Shown: positions 20,972-29,331 of the stretch, in pieces
Position numbering within the stretch: the first letter of the stretch is position 1
Layout of the letters: the number at the start of each line of letters is the position of its first letter
NCBI RefSeq assembly: GCF_000162875.1
Contig: NZ_GG700630.1
Location: forward strand, 946,015 to 1,010,014
From: Slackia exigua ATCC 700122
GTDB taxonomy: Bacteria; Actinomycetota; Coriobacteriia; Coriobacteriales; Eggerthellaceae
DNA: 64,000 nt
Reading direction: 5' to 3'
Made by a program: the position numbers and the translations under genes
The notes under the pieces: model-generated
The model's database searches: none
The model's input: the letters and a program-made list of their open reading frames with translations, nothing else
What the model was told of the DNA's origin: nothing

Positions 20972-21173
20972 CATATCCGTACCGGCGGCCCCGCAGCGCA
21001 GGATTCCGCGCGATCGACCGAGACGCGATTCCGCGACGCGGAGCTCTACGCAGAACCGCCGGGCCCCCTGATTCCGCACCGCGAAGCCTCGCCGGTCGAG
21101 ACGAAGGTCGCCCGAACCCGCTCCGCCCTTGAGACCGGCCTGCCCTTCCGAACCCGACTTGAAAGGAACTCCC

Positions 21174-21782
21174 TTGACCGAACGATCCGCCGCAACCGGA
21201 CTAGGCCGCGAAAGCCGCCCTGTCCACGACCATCGCCATCACGAAGAACCGAACCCCGTATTCGCGATTCTGACCTGCTCGGACACGCGCTCCAAAAAGG
21301 AAGACAGCGCCGGTGCGGCGCTCGAGGAGCTCATAGCCGAACGCGGATGGACCTGCGTCGAGCGCGTCGTCGTCGTTGACGACCGTGCGGCCATCTCCGC
21401 CCAGATCGCGCGACTCGCCGATATGGATGGAATCGACATCGTTTTGACCTGCGGAGGAAGCGGCCTCTCGCCGCGCGACGTAACCCCCGAGGCCACGCTC
21501 GACGTCTGCGACCGCACGGTTCCCGGCATCGCCGAAGGCATGCGCGCTTGCAGCATGGCCGTCACGCCGCGCGCGATGCTCTCGCGCGCCGTCTGCGCCC
21601 AGCGCGGCTCGACGCTCGTCATCAACCTCCCCGGCAGCGAGAAGGCCGCGCGCGAGAATTGGGACGCCGTCGCCTCCGTGCTTCCCCATGCCGTCTCGAT
21701 GATGGCGGGCGGAAAGCATCCTGAGAACGAAGCCGTCGCTTTACCGCCGCGCTATACTGCCGAACATGGATATTTCAATTGA
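21174..21782 (+). CDS. Molybdopterin adenylyltransferase family (MogA/MoaB)
   Basis: Adenylylates molybdopterin before MoeA acts. The protein (202 residues from this start) has the MoCF fold: AILTCSDTRSKKEDSAG, VLTCGGSGLSPRDVTPEAT, and INLPGSEKAARENW. Its C-terminus carries an extra tail past the usual end. There is no ATG before the domain; TTG at 21174 with AAAGGA 7 bp upstream is the best start, and a TTG at 21129 is the alternative. Its last 17 bases overlap the start of the MocR gene. I leave the symbol blank because MogA and MoaB cannot be separated by eye. Confidence 0.9.
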   Translation: MTERSAATGLGRESRPVHDHRHHEEPNPVFAILTCSDTRSKKEDSAGAALEELIAERGWTCVERVVVVDDRAAISAQIARLADMDGIDIVLTCGGSGLSPRDVTPEATLDVCDRTVPGIAEGMRACSMAVTPRAMLSRAVCAQRGSTLVINLPGSEKAARENWDAVASVLPHAVSMMAGGKHPENEAVALPPRYTAEHGYFN

Positions 21783-23199
21783 CCGCAGCGGCAAGACGCC
21801 TGCGTATCGGCAGGTCTACTTGCAGATACGCAAAGACATAGAATCCGGCTCCCTCAAGGCGGGCGACAAGCTCCCCAAGATACGAGACCTCGCACATGAT
21901 CTGGGCATAGCGCGCAACACAGTCGAGGCAGCCTATAAGCAGCTATCGATCGAGGGGTATGCGTTCGGCAAACGTGGCACGGGCTACATAGTCGAGGAGC
22001 TGAACCTTTCGATTCTCGACGCATGCAGGGCATCCGAAAACGCCGACGACGACCCCCGCTCGTCCCGCGATGCGAGGCCGCGCCGCGAGCCGCTGGGCAA
22101 CTCCTTTGGCTGCACCTACGTTTTCTCCTATGGAAACCGCACATCGGACAAGCTGCCCATATCCACGCTCAAAACCTTGATCGACCGAACGCTCTCGCAG
22201 GAAGATCTCACCGAAGCCGCTTCCTACATCGATCCCTACGGGCTACCCGATCTGCGCCGACAGTTTTCATCCCACCTGCATAAGACGCGAGACATCGTCT
22301 GCTCCTACGAACAGGTGATCCTTCAGCCCGGCACCCAGGCGGCGCTTCACAAGATCGTTTCCGTATTCAGGCACGACAAACGCCCGATCGCCTTGGAAAA
22401 CCCCGGCTACAATGCAGCGCGGAAGGTTTTCGAGGAGCGCGCGGAAGCCATCACGCCAATCCCCGTAAGCAAGGGGCAGGATGCGTTCATCGACGCGCTT
22501 CGCGCAAGCAACGCCAAGCTTGTATTCCTTACGCCTTCAAAGCAATTCCCCCTTGGTTTCATCATGCCGCTCTCGACGCGTCTGAAAGTCATCGAGTGGG
22601 CGAGAGAAACCGATGCCTATATCATCGAAGACGATTACTGCTACGAGTTTCGCTACAACTCGCAGCCCGTTCCAAGCCTTCGTTCGCTCGACCCTGATCA
22701 CGTGATCTATCTTGGAACTATGTCGAAGGTGTTCACGCCGGCGATTCGCATCTCTTTCATAGTGCTGCCGAAGAAGCTCCAGCGACACTGGGACGCAAGC
22801 AGCCGTTTCGATTTCTGCTCCCTTCCTTGGCTCAGCCAGAAGACGCTCGCCCTGTTCATGGCATCAGACGCCTGGAGGCGCTATGTCCGCACGACGGTGG
22901 CCATGTACAAGAAGCGCCATGATCTTCTCGTCAAATCCATCGAGAGAGAAATGGGGGACAAGGTCACCGTCATGGGCGTCGATGCAGGATTGCATCTCTT
23001 GCTCGGCGACAACGAGGGACGCGACCAGAACGAGCTCATAAACCTCGCACGCGAAAACGATGTCCGCGTATACGGCACAAGCGGCTTTTGGGCCGAGGAA
23101 AGCCATCCGATGAGGAACTTCGTCCTTATAGGCTATTCCGGCATACAAGACGAGCTCATACCCGCAGGGATCAGCAAGCTTGCACATGCATGGTATTAG
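21766..23199 (+). CDS. MocR/GabR-type regulator (GntR HTH fused to aminotransferase)
   Basis: 477-residue transcription factor: an N-terminal GntR winged helix (residues 1-75, KAGDKLPKIRDLAHDLGIAR), a linker rich in D and R (90-110), and an aminotransferase-like effector domain with the PLP lysine K321 in GTMSKVFTPAIR. It should sense a PLP adduct and control nearby genes. The ATG overlaps the mogA/moaB end by 17 bp. TATACT at 21753-21758 sits only 7 bp before the ATG, so a leaderless transcript is possible. The stop interlocks with the stop of the convergent torD. Its base composition is less GC-rich than the neighbours. The best target guess is the molybdoenzyme operon. Confidence 0.88.
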   Translation: MDISIDRSGKTPAYRQVYLQIRKDIESGSLKAGDKLPKIRDLAHDLGIARNTVEAAYKQLSIEGYAFGKRGTGYIVEELNLSILDACRASENADDDPRSSRDARPRREPLGNSFGCTYVFSYGNRTSDKLPISTLKTLIDRTLSQEDLTEAASYIDPYGLPDLRRQFSSHLHKTRDIVCSYEQVILQPGTQAALHKIVSVFRHDKRPIALENPGYNAARKVFEERAEAITPIPVSKGQDAFIDALRASNAKLVFLTPSKQFPLGFIMPLSTRLKVIEWARETDAYIIEDDYCYEFRYNSQPVPSLRSLDPDHVIYLGTMSKVFTPAIRISFIVLPKKLQRHWDASSRFDFCSLPWLSQKTLALFMASDAWRRYVRTTVAMYKKRHDLLVKSIEREMGDKVTVMGVDAGLHLLLGDNEGRDQNELINLARENDVRVYGTSGFWAEESHPMRNFVLIGYSGIQDELIPAGISKLAHAWY

Positions 23200-23900
23200 G
23201 CGGCGATCGACGCGCTATGGTCCTGAAGGGCGCCGTCGACATACTCGAGCAGCGCTGAATAATACCCGTCGGGACGCTCCGCATCGACGTTCTTGCGAAG
23301 ATTGCCGATCCAAGCCTGCGGGTGCGCCTGTATGAACCAGACGACTTTGCCTGCCACCTCTTTTGCCGCTTCGGACCCCGGTTGATCCGCCCCTGCAAGA
23401 CGCGATGCCGCTTTCTCGCACAGCGCCGCAAGATACAGCAGCTCAACGCCCATATGGTCTTCGTACTGGTTGCTCCGTCCTGAAAGCTCGAGGCCTTCCT
23501 CGGAAAGCAGCCGCTGCATGGCGACGGTGGCGCGGCCATACCCGACCTTACCGCCGTTCAAGGGATCGTTGCCCGTTTCCCAAGGGTTAGCCGCCGGGCT
23601 AGGCGGCCCGATGAATAGGCGAACGTATTCGACCGAGGCAGCGAGCTCGCCCGGAACGCTTGCATCGACATCGCCCGCATGCAGTGCGGCCTTGGCGGCA
23701 TATGCCTCCAGGCGTGCAAGCCCATCGATGCCGTCGGCAGTTTCCGGCCGAGGCATCGTCGCCCAGAAACCAGGATCGAGCCCTTGAAGATTATGAGAGC
23801 GATTCATAGGTGTAAGCAGCTCGTTTCCCGCAAACCCGTACACCATGCCGTAGGCATGCCAAGATGCGGGATCGAGCACGTCGAGCACTTCAATAGACAT
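23196..23900 (-). CDS. TorD/DmsD-family molybdoenzyme maturation chaperone
   Basis: 234-residue cytoplasmic, mostly helical chaperone that would bind the Tat signal and apo-form of the catalytic subunit before cofactor loading and export. Family signs are EYVRLFIGPPSPAANPWE in the middle and YEDHMGVELLYLAAL further on. It is the last gene of the four-gene molybdoenzyme operon, after the NrfD-like anchor. AAAGGTGAC precedes the ATG. Identification rests on these motifs plus context; the family is divergent. Confidence 0.85.
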   Translation of the reverse strand: MSIEVLDVLDPASWHAYGMVYGFAGNELLTPMNRSHNLQGLDPGFWATMPRPETADGIDGLARLEAYAAKAALHAGDVDASVPGELAASVEYVRLFIGPPSPAANPWETGNDPLNGGKVGYGRATVAMQRLLSEEGLELSGRSNQYEDHMGVELLYLAALCEKAASRLAGADQPGSEAAKEVAGKVVWFIQAHPQAWIGNLRKNVDAERPDGYYSALLEYVDGALQDHSASIAA

Positions 23901-23982
23901 GAGCGGTCACCTTTCTGCCGAACCATATAGGCAGGGAGCCGCTGAACGCGCATCATCGGCTCCCCTCCCGCCTTGCACGCGG

Positions 23983-25215
23983 CTACGCTTCGGCAGCGAC
24001 TTCCCCATCAAGCGATGCGGCTGCGGCAGGATGCGCCTCGCGCCACTTCGGAACCAGAACATGCGTCAGAACGATGAAGAGGAATCCACCGAACGACACA
24101 ACGGCCAATGCAACGAAAATCTCGGGAATGGTCGGCATATAGGTGCTGGCCGTAGCCCAGATGGCGTCTCCCGCAGATTGGCGCGCGCTCAGGGAGCCGC
24201 TGGAAATGCCCGGCCCGTAGGCGATGTTGGGATGGATGAAGCTCGTGAAGAGCAGCCAGATGCGCTTGCAGAGAACGCTGAGTACGACGAGCGCCGACGC
24301 ACAGCCGACGATCCTCATGTTCGCGCGACGCTTTCTGGATGCAAGCATGACGAACGCGACGAGCAGGCAGACGACCTCGATCCAAAACGCCGGAGCGGTT
24401 GCGCCCGCAAGCATTTCATGAAGGGTCATAAGGACATGCTCCTCTTGCGGGAATGCGGACGAGAGCAGCTCGCACCCAACGAAATACGCATCGAGGGCGA
24501 TGGTCGTCGCCAGGAGCACGGCAAGCTTGGAAACGATGCGTCGAGGGGTCTTGAAGATGCCGTTCTTCTTGAGGGCGAACAGACCGAGGAGAAGCAGCGC
24601 CAGACCGGAGTCCATGGCCGACACGACGAAGAGCGGAGCCATGATGGAACTGTACCAATCGCGGCCGATCTGCAGACCAAGAATCCAAGCGGTCACCGAA
24701 TGCACGAGGAAGGCGACAGGCAGCGCGACGCAGCTTGCGATCCATTGCTTGCGACGGGCATCAGGCTTCTTCGAAACCAGGAACGCCAGCTCGATGACGT
24801 TCATCGCGATATAGAGCGAAATCACGCTCATGTCCCACACCAGCGGCGACATGAAGTTCGGCCCGGTGAACATGCGCCATATACGGTATGCCCCGCCAAG
24901 ATCGACCAGAACAAGCGCGCCTGCTGCAAGGATGCAGGAAATCGAAGTCACGACAGCCGGCAACGCAACCTTCTCGTAATCCTCGACATGAAAGACGCTG
25001 CCCGCGGCGGCAACGATCAGGCCGCCGGCGGAAAGGCCGACGAACAGCAGGAACAGGCAGATGTAAAGTCCCCACGAGGTACCGTTGCTCATGCCCGTGA
25101 TTCCGAGGCCGTATACCTGCTGGGCAATCCAGCAGCCGAAGCCGATGACCATCAGAACGACGAGGGCGCAGAGGATGGCCTTGACGCCCTTGCTCGTTTC
25201 CTTGAACGATCTCAT
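23983..25215 (-). CDS. NrfD/PsrC-type integral membrane subunit
   Basis: 410-residue membrane anchor that would pass electrons between menaquinol and the ferredoxin subunit. I count about nine to ten hydrophobic segments, starting with AILCALVVLMVIGFGCWIA (residues 13-31) and including YICLFLLFVGLSAGGLIVAA, typical of NrfD. A conserved HSVTAWILGLQIGRDWYSS block is also family-like. It lies 12 bp after the Fe-S subunit gene and has a GGAGGAG site. No haem-ligand pattern stands out, consistent with the haem-free NrfD type. Confidence 0.9.
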   Translation of the reverse strand: MRSFKETSKGVKAILCALVVLMVIGFGCWIAQQVYGLGITGMSNGTSWGLYICLFLLFVGLSAGGLIVAAAGSVFHVEDYEKVALPAVVTSISCILAAGALVLVDLGGAYRIWRMFTGPNFMSPLVWDMSVISLYIAMNVIELAFLVSKKPDARRKQWIASCVALPVAFLVHSVTAWILGLQIGRDWYSSIMAPLFVVSAMDSGLALLLLGLFALKKNGIFKTPRRIVSKLAVLLATTIALDAYFVGCELLSSAFPQEEHVLMTLHEMLAGATAPAFWIEVVCLLVAFVMLASRKRRANMRIVGCASALVVLSVLCKRIWLLFTSFIHPNIAYGPGISSGSLSARQSAGDAIWATASTYMPTIPEIFVALAVVSFGGFLFIVLTHVLVPKWREAHPAAAASLDGEVAAEA

Positions 25216-25227
25216 CTCTGCTCCTCC

Positions 25228-25845
25228 CTATTCCCAGTACTTTACCTGCGGACGCGTACCCTTGCCTTCGAGCAGGACGGTCACGTCCTGCTTCGCGACG
25301 ATCTTGGAAATCTCGGAATCGGGATCGTCCAGATCACCGTAAACGCGCGCGCTGGCGGGACAGCACACGACGCACATCGGCTCTTCGCCGTCGTCGCAGC
25401 GCTCCTTGCACAGCGAGCATTTCTCCATGACGCCCTTGAGGCGTACCGGGACCTTGCTGTAGCCCGTTTGAAAATCGGGATCATGATCGGGCTCGGACCA
25501 ATTGAAGACTCGTGCGTTATACGGGCAGGCCGCCATGCAGAAGCGGCAGCCGATGCACTTGTCGTAGTCGATCTCCACGCGACCCTTCTCGTCCTTGTAG
25601 GTAGCGCCCGTAGGACATACTTTCTGACATGCGGGGTTCTCGCAGTGCTGGCATGCAAGCGGCACCCACTTGCGCGTCACGTTGGGATACGCTCCCTGGA
25701 CGCCGTCGAGCACGTCGGATCCCTCGGTCAAAACGCGGTTCCACAGCATGCCCATCGGCACGTTGTTGGACATCTTGCACGCGTTGGCGCAGGTTTGGCA
25801 GCCAACGCAGCGGGACAGGTTTATCGCCATTCCCAGTTTGGTCAT
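25228..25845 (-). CDS. Four-cluster [4Fe-4S] ferredoxin subunit (DmsB/NrfC type)
   Basis: 205-residue electron-transfer subunit linking the membrane anchor to the molybdenum protein. It has four cysteine groups for four [4Fe-4S] clusters: CVGCQTCANAC, CQHCENPACQKVC, CIGCRFCMAAC and CSLCKERC followed by CVVCCP. It has no signal peptide, as expected if it is carried through Tat with the catalytic subunit. The gene sits 14 bp after the catalytic gene, with GGAGG before its ATG. Confidence 0.94.
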   Translation of the reverse strand: MTKLGMAINLSRCVGCQTCANACKMSNNVPMGMLWNRVLTEGSDVLDGVQGAYPNVTRKWVPLACQHCENPACQKVCPTGATYKDEKGRVEIDYDKCIGCRFCMAACPYNARVFNWSEPDHDPDFQTGYSKVPVRLKGVMEKCSLCKERCDDGEEPMCVVCCPASARVYGDLDDPDSEISKIVAKQDVTVLLEGKGTRPQVKYWE

Positions 25846-25859
25846 GATGCTGCCTCCTT

Positions 25860-28244
25860 CTATGCCTTCTCCACCTGGATCAGCGTGTCGTTGAACGGTG
25901 TGACGGGCGCCGCGTTGAGCCAGATCGAACGTTCATTGCGGCTATCGTTGGTGACGTTTTGCACGGGGCCGGAGCCAGATGCCATGAACTTGGGCCACTG
26001 GCCTTCCATGGTGCGCACCGTGCCGGGACGGATCGCATTGTTGATGCGAACCTTGCACTTGAATTCACCGCGATCGTTGAAGCCGCGCACGATATCGTCG
26101 TTGGCAAGCCCGCGCGCCTTCGCGTCTTCTTCGTTCATCTCGAGCGTGGTCATGTAGAACTGCTGAATCCACGCGGCATCGACGAACTGCTCATGGACGA
26201 AGAACTTGGAGCGGGTCTGGGAGAGCTGCAGCGGATACTTCTCCATAAGAGGATTGCCTTCGTAGGCTTCGTTCGGATCCTCATAGAGAGGAAGCGTCTG
26301 CCCGTCATCGACCATCCAGTCGTAGAAGACCTCGACGCGACCGGTCTGGGAAGGAAGGCCGTCCTCGATCCTGTCGAACGAGAACTCTTTGGGCACATTG
26401 AGCCTCATCAGCCCATTGTTGGCGATGAGCGCGTCGACCGTGATGCCCGCAAGCGCCTCGTCGTCGGAATCGAGCATGGCCTCGACGAGCTCGCGACGGG
26501 TCTTAGGCAGGTACTGATCGCAACCTAACGCTTTAGCCAGGCCGAGCTCGATCTCATAGTCGGGCTTGGATTCGAAGAGCGGGTCGATGACCTTCTGCTG
26601 GAGCTCGACGTAGTCGCGAGCATTCCTGACAGAGCCGATCTCCTCGTTGAGCTCGAACTTCGAACAGGCGGGCAAGACGATGTCGGCCCAGTCGACGGAC
26701 ATGTTGTGATAGATATCGACGACCATGACGAAGTCGAGGGATTTGAGCCACTCCTCGGTCTTCTTGGTATTGGCGTAATGCATGAGGAAGGCATCCCCCA
26801 ATGCGACGCAGGCATGCACGCCGGCTTCGTCGTCGCGACGCTCGTAATTCCCTTCGACGCCCTCGGAAATACCCCAATCCTCGGGGGTCTCCCACGTGCC
26901 GTATTCGCAGCCATACGTACGTATCCACTGGCTGAAGCCGCCGGCGCCGGAGCCGCGGTGGGTACCGAAGATTCCGCACAGCGCCGAGAGAACCGCGGCG
27001 CAGTGGCCAAGCACATCGGCGTTGTACCACTTATCGCCGCCGCCCCAGCCCATGGAGAGCACGGCCGGCTGATTGTTGGCGAACTCGTCGGTCATCTGCG
27101 TTATGCGGTCGGCATCGAGATGGGTCTTCTCGGCCGCCCACTCGAGCGGATAGTTCCGAGCGTTCTTCTTAAGCTGCGAAAATACGGTGATGTACTGCTC
27201 GTTTTCGAACTCCAGTTGCGGAGTTGCGGATGCGTCATGGTCTTTGACGCCGCCATCCCAGACCTTGAACTTGTTCGTGAGGCCCGACCCTTCCTCAGGA
27301 GCGCCCTTGCTCTGCCGATCGCGCTCGAGCATTCCCGTTTTCTTGTCGATCAAAAACGGGAAGCTCGTGTATTTGAGGCAGTAGTTTTCGTTGTACCATT
27401 TGTTGTCGAGCACGAGCGTGATCATGCCGAGAAGCAGCGCCGAGTCCGTGCCGGGCTGGATGGGCATCCATTCATCGCACTTGGTGGCCGTCGAGGTGTG
27501 ATTGGGATCGACGCACCACATCTTCGCGCCGGCTTCCTTGGCATCCATGAACCACCGGTTGTAGACCAGGTTGGTCTCGATGATGTTGGTGCCTAGATGG
27601 ATGATGGTCTTTGATTTATCCCAGTCGCCGACGCTGTTAGTGGAAAGCATCTCTTGGTTATCGTAGCGGCCCAGCGCCGGATCGAAACCATTGCCGATGC
27701 CGACGTCGACGCCCTCGATATCCTCATCCTGGATCTGGCCTTTCAAAAAATCGGCGATGAAGGTGAAGCCTGTGCGCGGCTCGAGGCAGGTATCGAACAG
27801 AAGCGCCTGATTGCCGTACTTCTCCTGCACGGCCTTGATCTGCGTGGCGCACTCTTCAAAAGCCTCGTCCCAGCTGATGGAAACGAATTCTCCCGAGCCA
27901 CGCTCGCCGATGCGCTTGAGCGGCGTCTGGATGCGGGTATCTCCATAGATATGCTGGACTTCGGAAATGCCCTTCAGACATACCGTGTTGAAGCGCTTCT
28001 CGCCCGGCCAGTCGTTTGGCTCGACCTGCACCAAGCGGCCATCGCGCACCGTGCATTTGAGCGAGCAGTTTCCACCGCAGTGCCACTGGTGGAACGTGTA
28101 TGCGGTTTTTTCCTGCGCCGAACCGGCGTAGGCTGCGTCGGTTGACTTGAGCCAAGTGGCGTACGATGCAGCGCCTCCTGCCCCTGCAGCGATGGCCGTG
28201 GCGGCACCTGCCGTCCCCAGGAAACCACGACGTGTGAGACTCAT
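25860..28244 (-). CDS. Tat-exported molybdopterin oxidoreductase, catalytic subunit (DMSO reductase family)
   Basis: 794-residue bis-MGD enzyme. The N-terminus is a Tat signal (LTRRGFLGTAGAATAIAAGA). Four cysteines for a [4Fe-4S] cluster follow at C56, C60, C64 and C89. Molybdopterin domains include HLGTNIIETN, DWADIVLPACSKFE and the C-terminal cap (NDIVRGFNDRGEF). The residue binding molybdenum is not clear; the stretch GIGNGFDPALGRYDNQEM lies where a Ser, Cys or Asp ligand is often found. The substrate is unknown: S- or N-oxides are possible, and Eggerthellaceae use related enzymes for catechol dehydroxylation. It heads the operon with Fe-S, NrfD and TorD genes; AAGGGGGAT precedes the ATG. 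Confidence 0.93.
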   Translation of the reverse strand: MSLTRRGFLGTAGAATAIAAGAGGAASYATWLKSTDAAYAGSAQEKTAYTFHQWHCGGNCSLKCTVRDGRLVQVEPNDWPGEKRFNTVCLKGISEVQHIYGDTRIQTPLKRIGERGSGEFVSISWDEAFEECATQIKAVQEKYGNQALLFDTCLEPRTGFTFIADFLKGQIQDEDIEGVDVGIGNGFDPALGRYDNQEMLSTNSVGDWDKSKTIIHLGTNIIETNLVYNRWFMDAKEAGAKMWCVDPNHTSTATKCDEWMPIQPGTDSALLLGMITLVLDNKWYNENYCLKYTSFPFLIDKKTGMLERDRQSKGAPEEGSGLTNKFKVWDGGVKDHDASATPQLEFENEQYITVFSQLKKNARNYPLEWAAEKTHLDADRITQMTDEFANNQPAVLSMGWGGGDKWYNADVLGHCAAVLSALCGIFGTHRGSGAGGFSQWIRTYGCEYGTWETPEDWGISEGVEGNYERRDDEAGVHACVALGDAFLMHYANTKKTEEWLKSLDFVMVVDIYHNMSVDWADIVLPACSKFELNEEIGSVRNARDYVELQQKVIDPLFESKPDYEIELGLAKALGCDQYLPKTRRELVEAMLDSDDEALAGITVDALIANNGLMRLNVPKEFSFDRIEDGLPSQTGRVEVFYDWMVDDGQTLPLYEDPNEAYEGNPLMEKYPLQLSQTRSKFFVHEQFVDAAWIQQFYMTTLEMNEEDAKARGLANDDIVRGFNDRGEFKCKVRINNAIRPGTVRTMEGQWPKFMASGSGPVQNVTNDSRNERSIWLNAAPVTPFNDTLIQVEKA

Positions 28245-28274
28245 GACTATCCCCCTTTAACGTCTTTCGCCTCA

Positions 28275-28326
28275 TATTAATCCCTACATCTCTTATATAT
28301 TTTGATAGCAGAGTTAGGGATTAATA
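28275..28326 (-). promoter_or_regulatory. Promoter/operator region of the molybdoenzyme operon
   Basis: A perfect 12-bp inverted repeat, TATTAATCCCTA (28275-28286) and TAGGGATTAATA (28315-28326), has centres 40 bp apart, about four helical turns. Between the arms the minus strand reads AAAATATATAAGAG, giving a -10 candidate TATAAG (28292-28297). The position of the -35 would fall on TCCCTA inside the upstream arm, a poor match to TTGACA, so activation by a bound regulator is plausible. The wider 28261-28400 segment is strikingly AT-rich for this genome. The nearby MocR protein is the obvious candidate ligand. Confidence 0.6.
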
Positions 28327-28458
28327 ATCTTAAGCCATAGTTTGATAACGTTTTCAGACAATATCAATGGGGATTGTTAAGTGATTCAAGAAAATATGGG
28401 GATAGCGAAAGCCGACAGCTAAGACTGCGCGAAGGCGGCATGCCCTCGGCTCTGAAAA

Positions 28459-28577
28459 GCCGCCGATGTGACAGCGCCTGCAATGCGCGCGGTTCTGCAT
28501 GGGCCGGACGTGCCGCCAGCACGTCCGCGCGAGCTCAAGATCGTTCGAGCACGCATATGTCCTGCCGCATCGCCGAC
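28459..28577 (-). ncRNA. Structured RNA copy 1, candidate Moco-sensing leader
   Basis: On the minus strand a closing helix GTCGGCGATG / CATCGGCGGC (28568-28577 with 28459-28468; one mismatch) encloses a second helix ATGCGTGC / GCGCGCAT and an inner hairpin GGACGTGC-TGGCG-GCACGTCC (28506-28526). The sequence is homologous to copy 2 (29189-29305). It lies after moaC and before the molybdoenzyme promoter region. Its closing helix is followed directly by TTTTC, and a GGCGGC/GCCGCC alternative pairing exists downstream, so it could end transcription. Assignment to the Moco riboswitch class is inference from context and architecture. Confidence 0.6.
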
Positions 28578-28599
28578 ATGTGCGCAACAAACCCCAAGC

Positions 28600-29100
28600 T
28601 TAGCCCCTCAGCCACAGACCCGTCTTGCCGCCGTCCTTCTTGAGCAGACGGACATCCATGATCTCCATGCCGCGGTCGACGGCCTTGCACATGTCGTAGA
28701 CCGTCAGGCATGCGACGCTCGCCGCGGTGAGCGCTTCCATCTCGATGCCGGTCTTGCCCGTGACGCCGCAGGTCGTCGTCACATGGATGCCGACGCGTCC
28801 GTCCTCGCGCTCGCCCGGACCCACCGGAAGGCATTCGACCTTGGCTTTCGTGATCATGAGCGGATGGCACATCGGGATGAGCTCGCTCGTCTTCTTCGCA
28901 GCCATCACGCCCGCGACGCGCGCGCATGCAAGCACATCGCCCTTCGCCGCCGAGCCGCTCGTGATCATCTCCAACGTTTCCGCGTGCATGGCGATGAACC
29001 CCTCGGCAACCGCGACGCGCTTCGTGTCGTCCTTCTCCGATACGTCGACCATGCGCACATCGCCCTTCTCGTCGATATGCGTAAGCTTCTGATCGGCCAT
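28600..29100 (-). CDS. moaC: Cyclic pyranopterin monophosphate synthase MoaC
   Basis: With MoaA it converts GTP to cyclic pyranopterin monophosphate, the first Moco intermediate. The 166-residue protein has [45 protein letters not shown] and the final [11 protein letters not shown], all MoaC signatures including the active-site lysine and histidine regions. Two ATGs lie together (29103 and 29100); the second is preferred because AGGAG is 5 bp before it. It stands between the two structured RNA copies and downstream of moaA. Confidence 0.95.
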   Translation of the reverse strand: MADQKLTHIDEKGDVRMVDVSEKDDTKRVAVAEGFIAMHAETLEMITSGSAAKGDVLACARVAGVMAAKKTSELIPMCHPLMITKAKVECLPVGPGEREDGRVGIHVTTTCGVTGKTGIEMEALTAASVACLTVYDMCKAVDRGMEIMDVRLLKKDGGKTGLWLRG

Positions 29101-29188
29101 CATGACTCCTATCCTTCAGCTGCTGCGTTCGAAAGCCTCGTATCGAACGTCTTCAGAGGCAATGCGGGTTTCCTATCATACCGCGTGC

Positions 29189-29305
29189 GCCGGTCGGCGA
29201 TGGCGCATGCAGCGCGCGCAGTTCCGCACGAGCCGAACGTGCCGGCGGCACGTTCGTGCGAGCCCAGGACTGTTTGAGCACGCGCATGCCCCATCGCCGA
29301 CCGGC
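29189..29305 (-). ncRNA. Structured RNA copy 2, candidate Moco-sensing leader of moaC
   Basis: The element lies between the moaA stop and moaC. It is closed by a perfect 15-bp helix, GCCGGTCGGCGATGG / CCATCGCCGACCGGC (29291-29305 with 29189-29203). Inside are a GCATGC-containing helix, a CAGTCC / GGAACTG pairing, and a hairpin GAACGTGC-CGCCG-GCACGTTC (29235-29255). Compared with copy 1 the second pair of this hairpin changes from G-C to A-U, a compensatory change that supports real RNA structure. TGCGTGCTC-like and GCTCGC-like single-strand segments are conserved in both copies. About 88 nt separate it from the moaC start. Confidence 0.65.
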
Positions 29306-29331
29306 CCGGGGATGCGTCGCATCGCATATCG

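Noticed and set aside
23899-26157. 752-codon plus-strand open frame
   Set aside because: It is antisense to torD, nrfD and the Fe-S gene, which have clear family motifs and ribosome sites; the translation is R- and H-rich with no motif, as expected for shadow frames in GC-rich DNA.
28354-28590. 78-codon minus-strand open frame before the molybdoenzyme operon
   Set aside because: It overlaps the structured RNA copy 1 and has no ribosome site; cysteine pairs in it (CRRC) are chance products of GC-rich stems.
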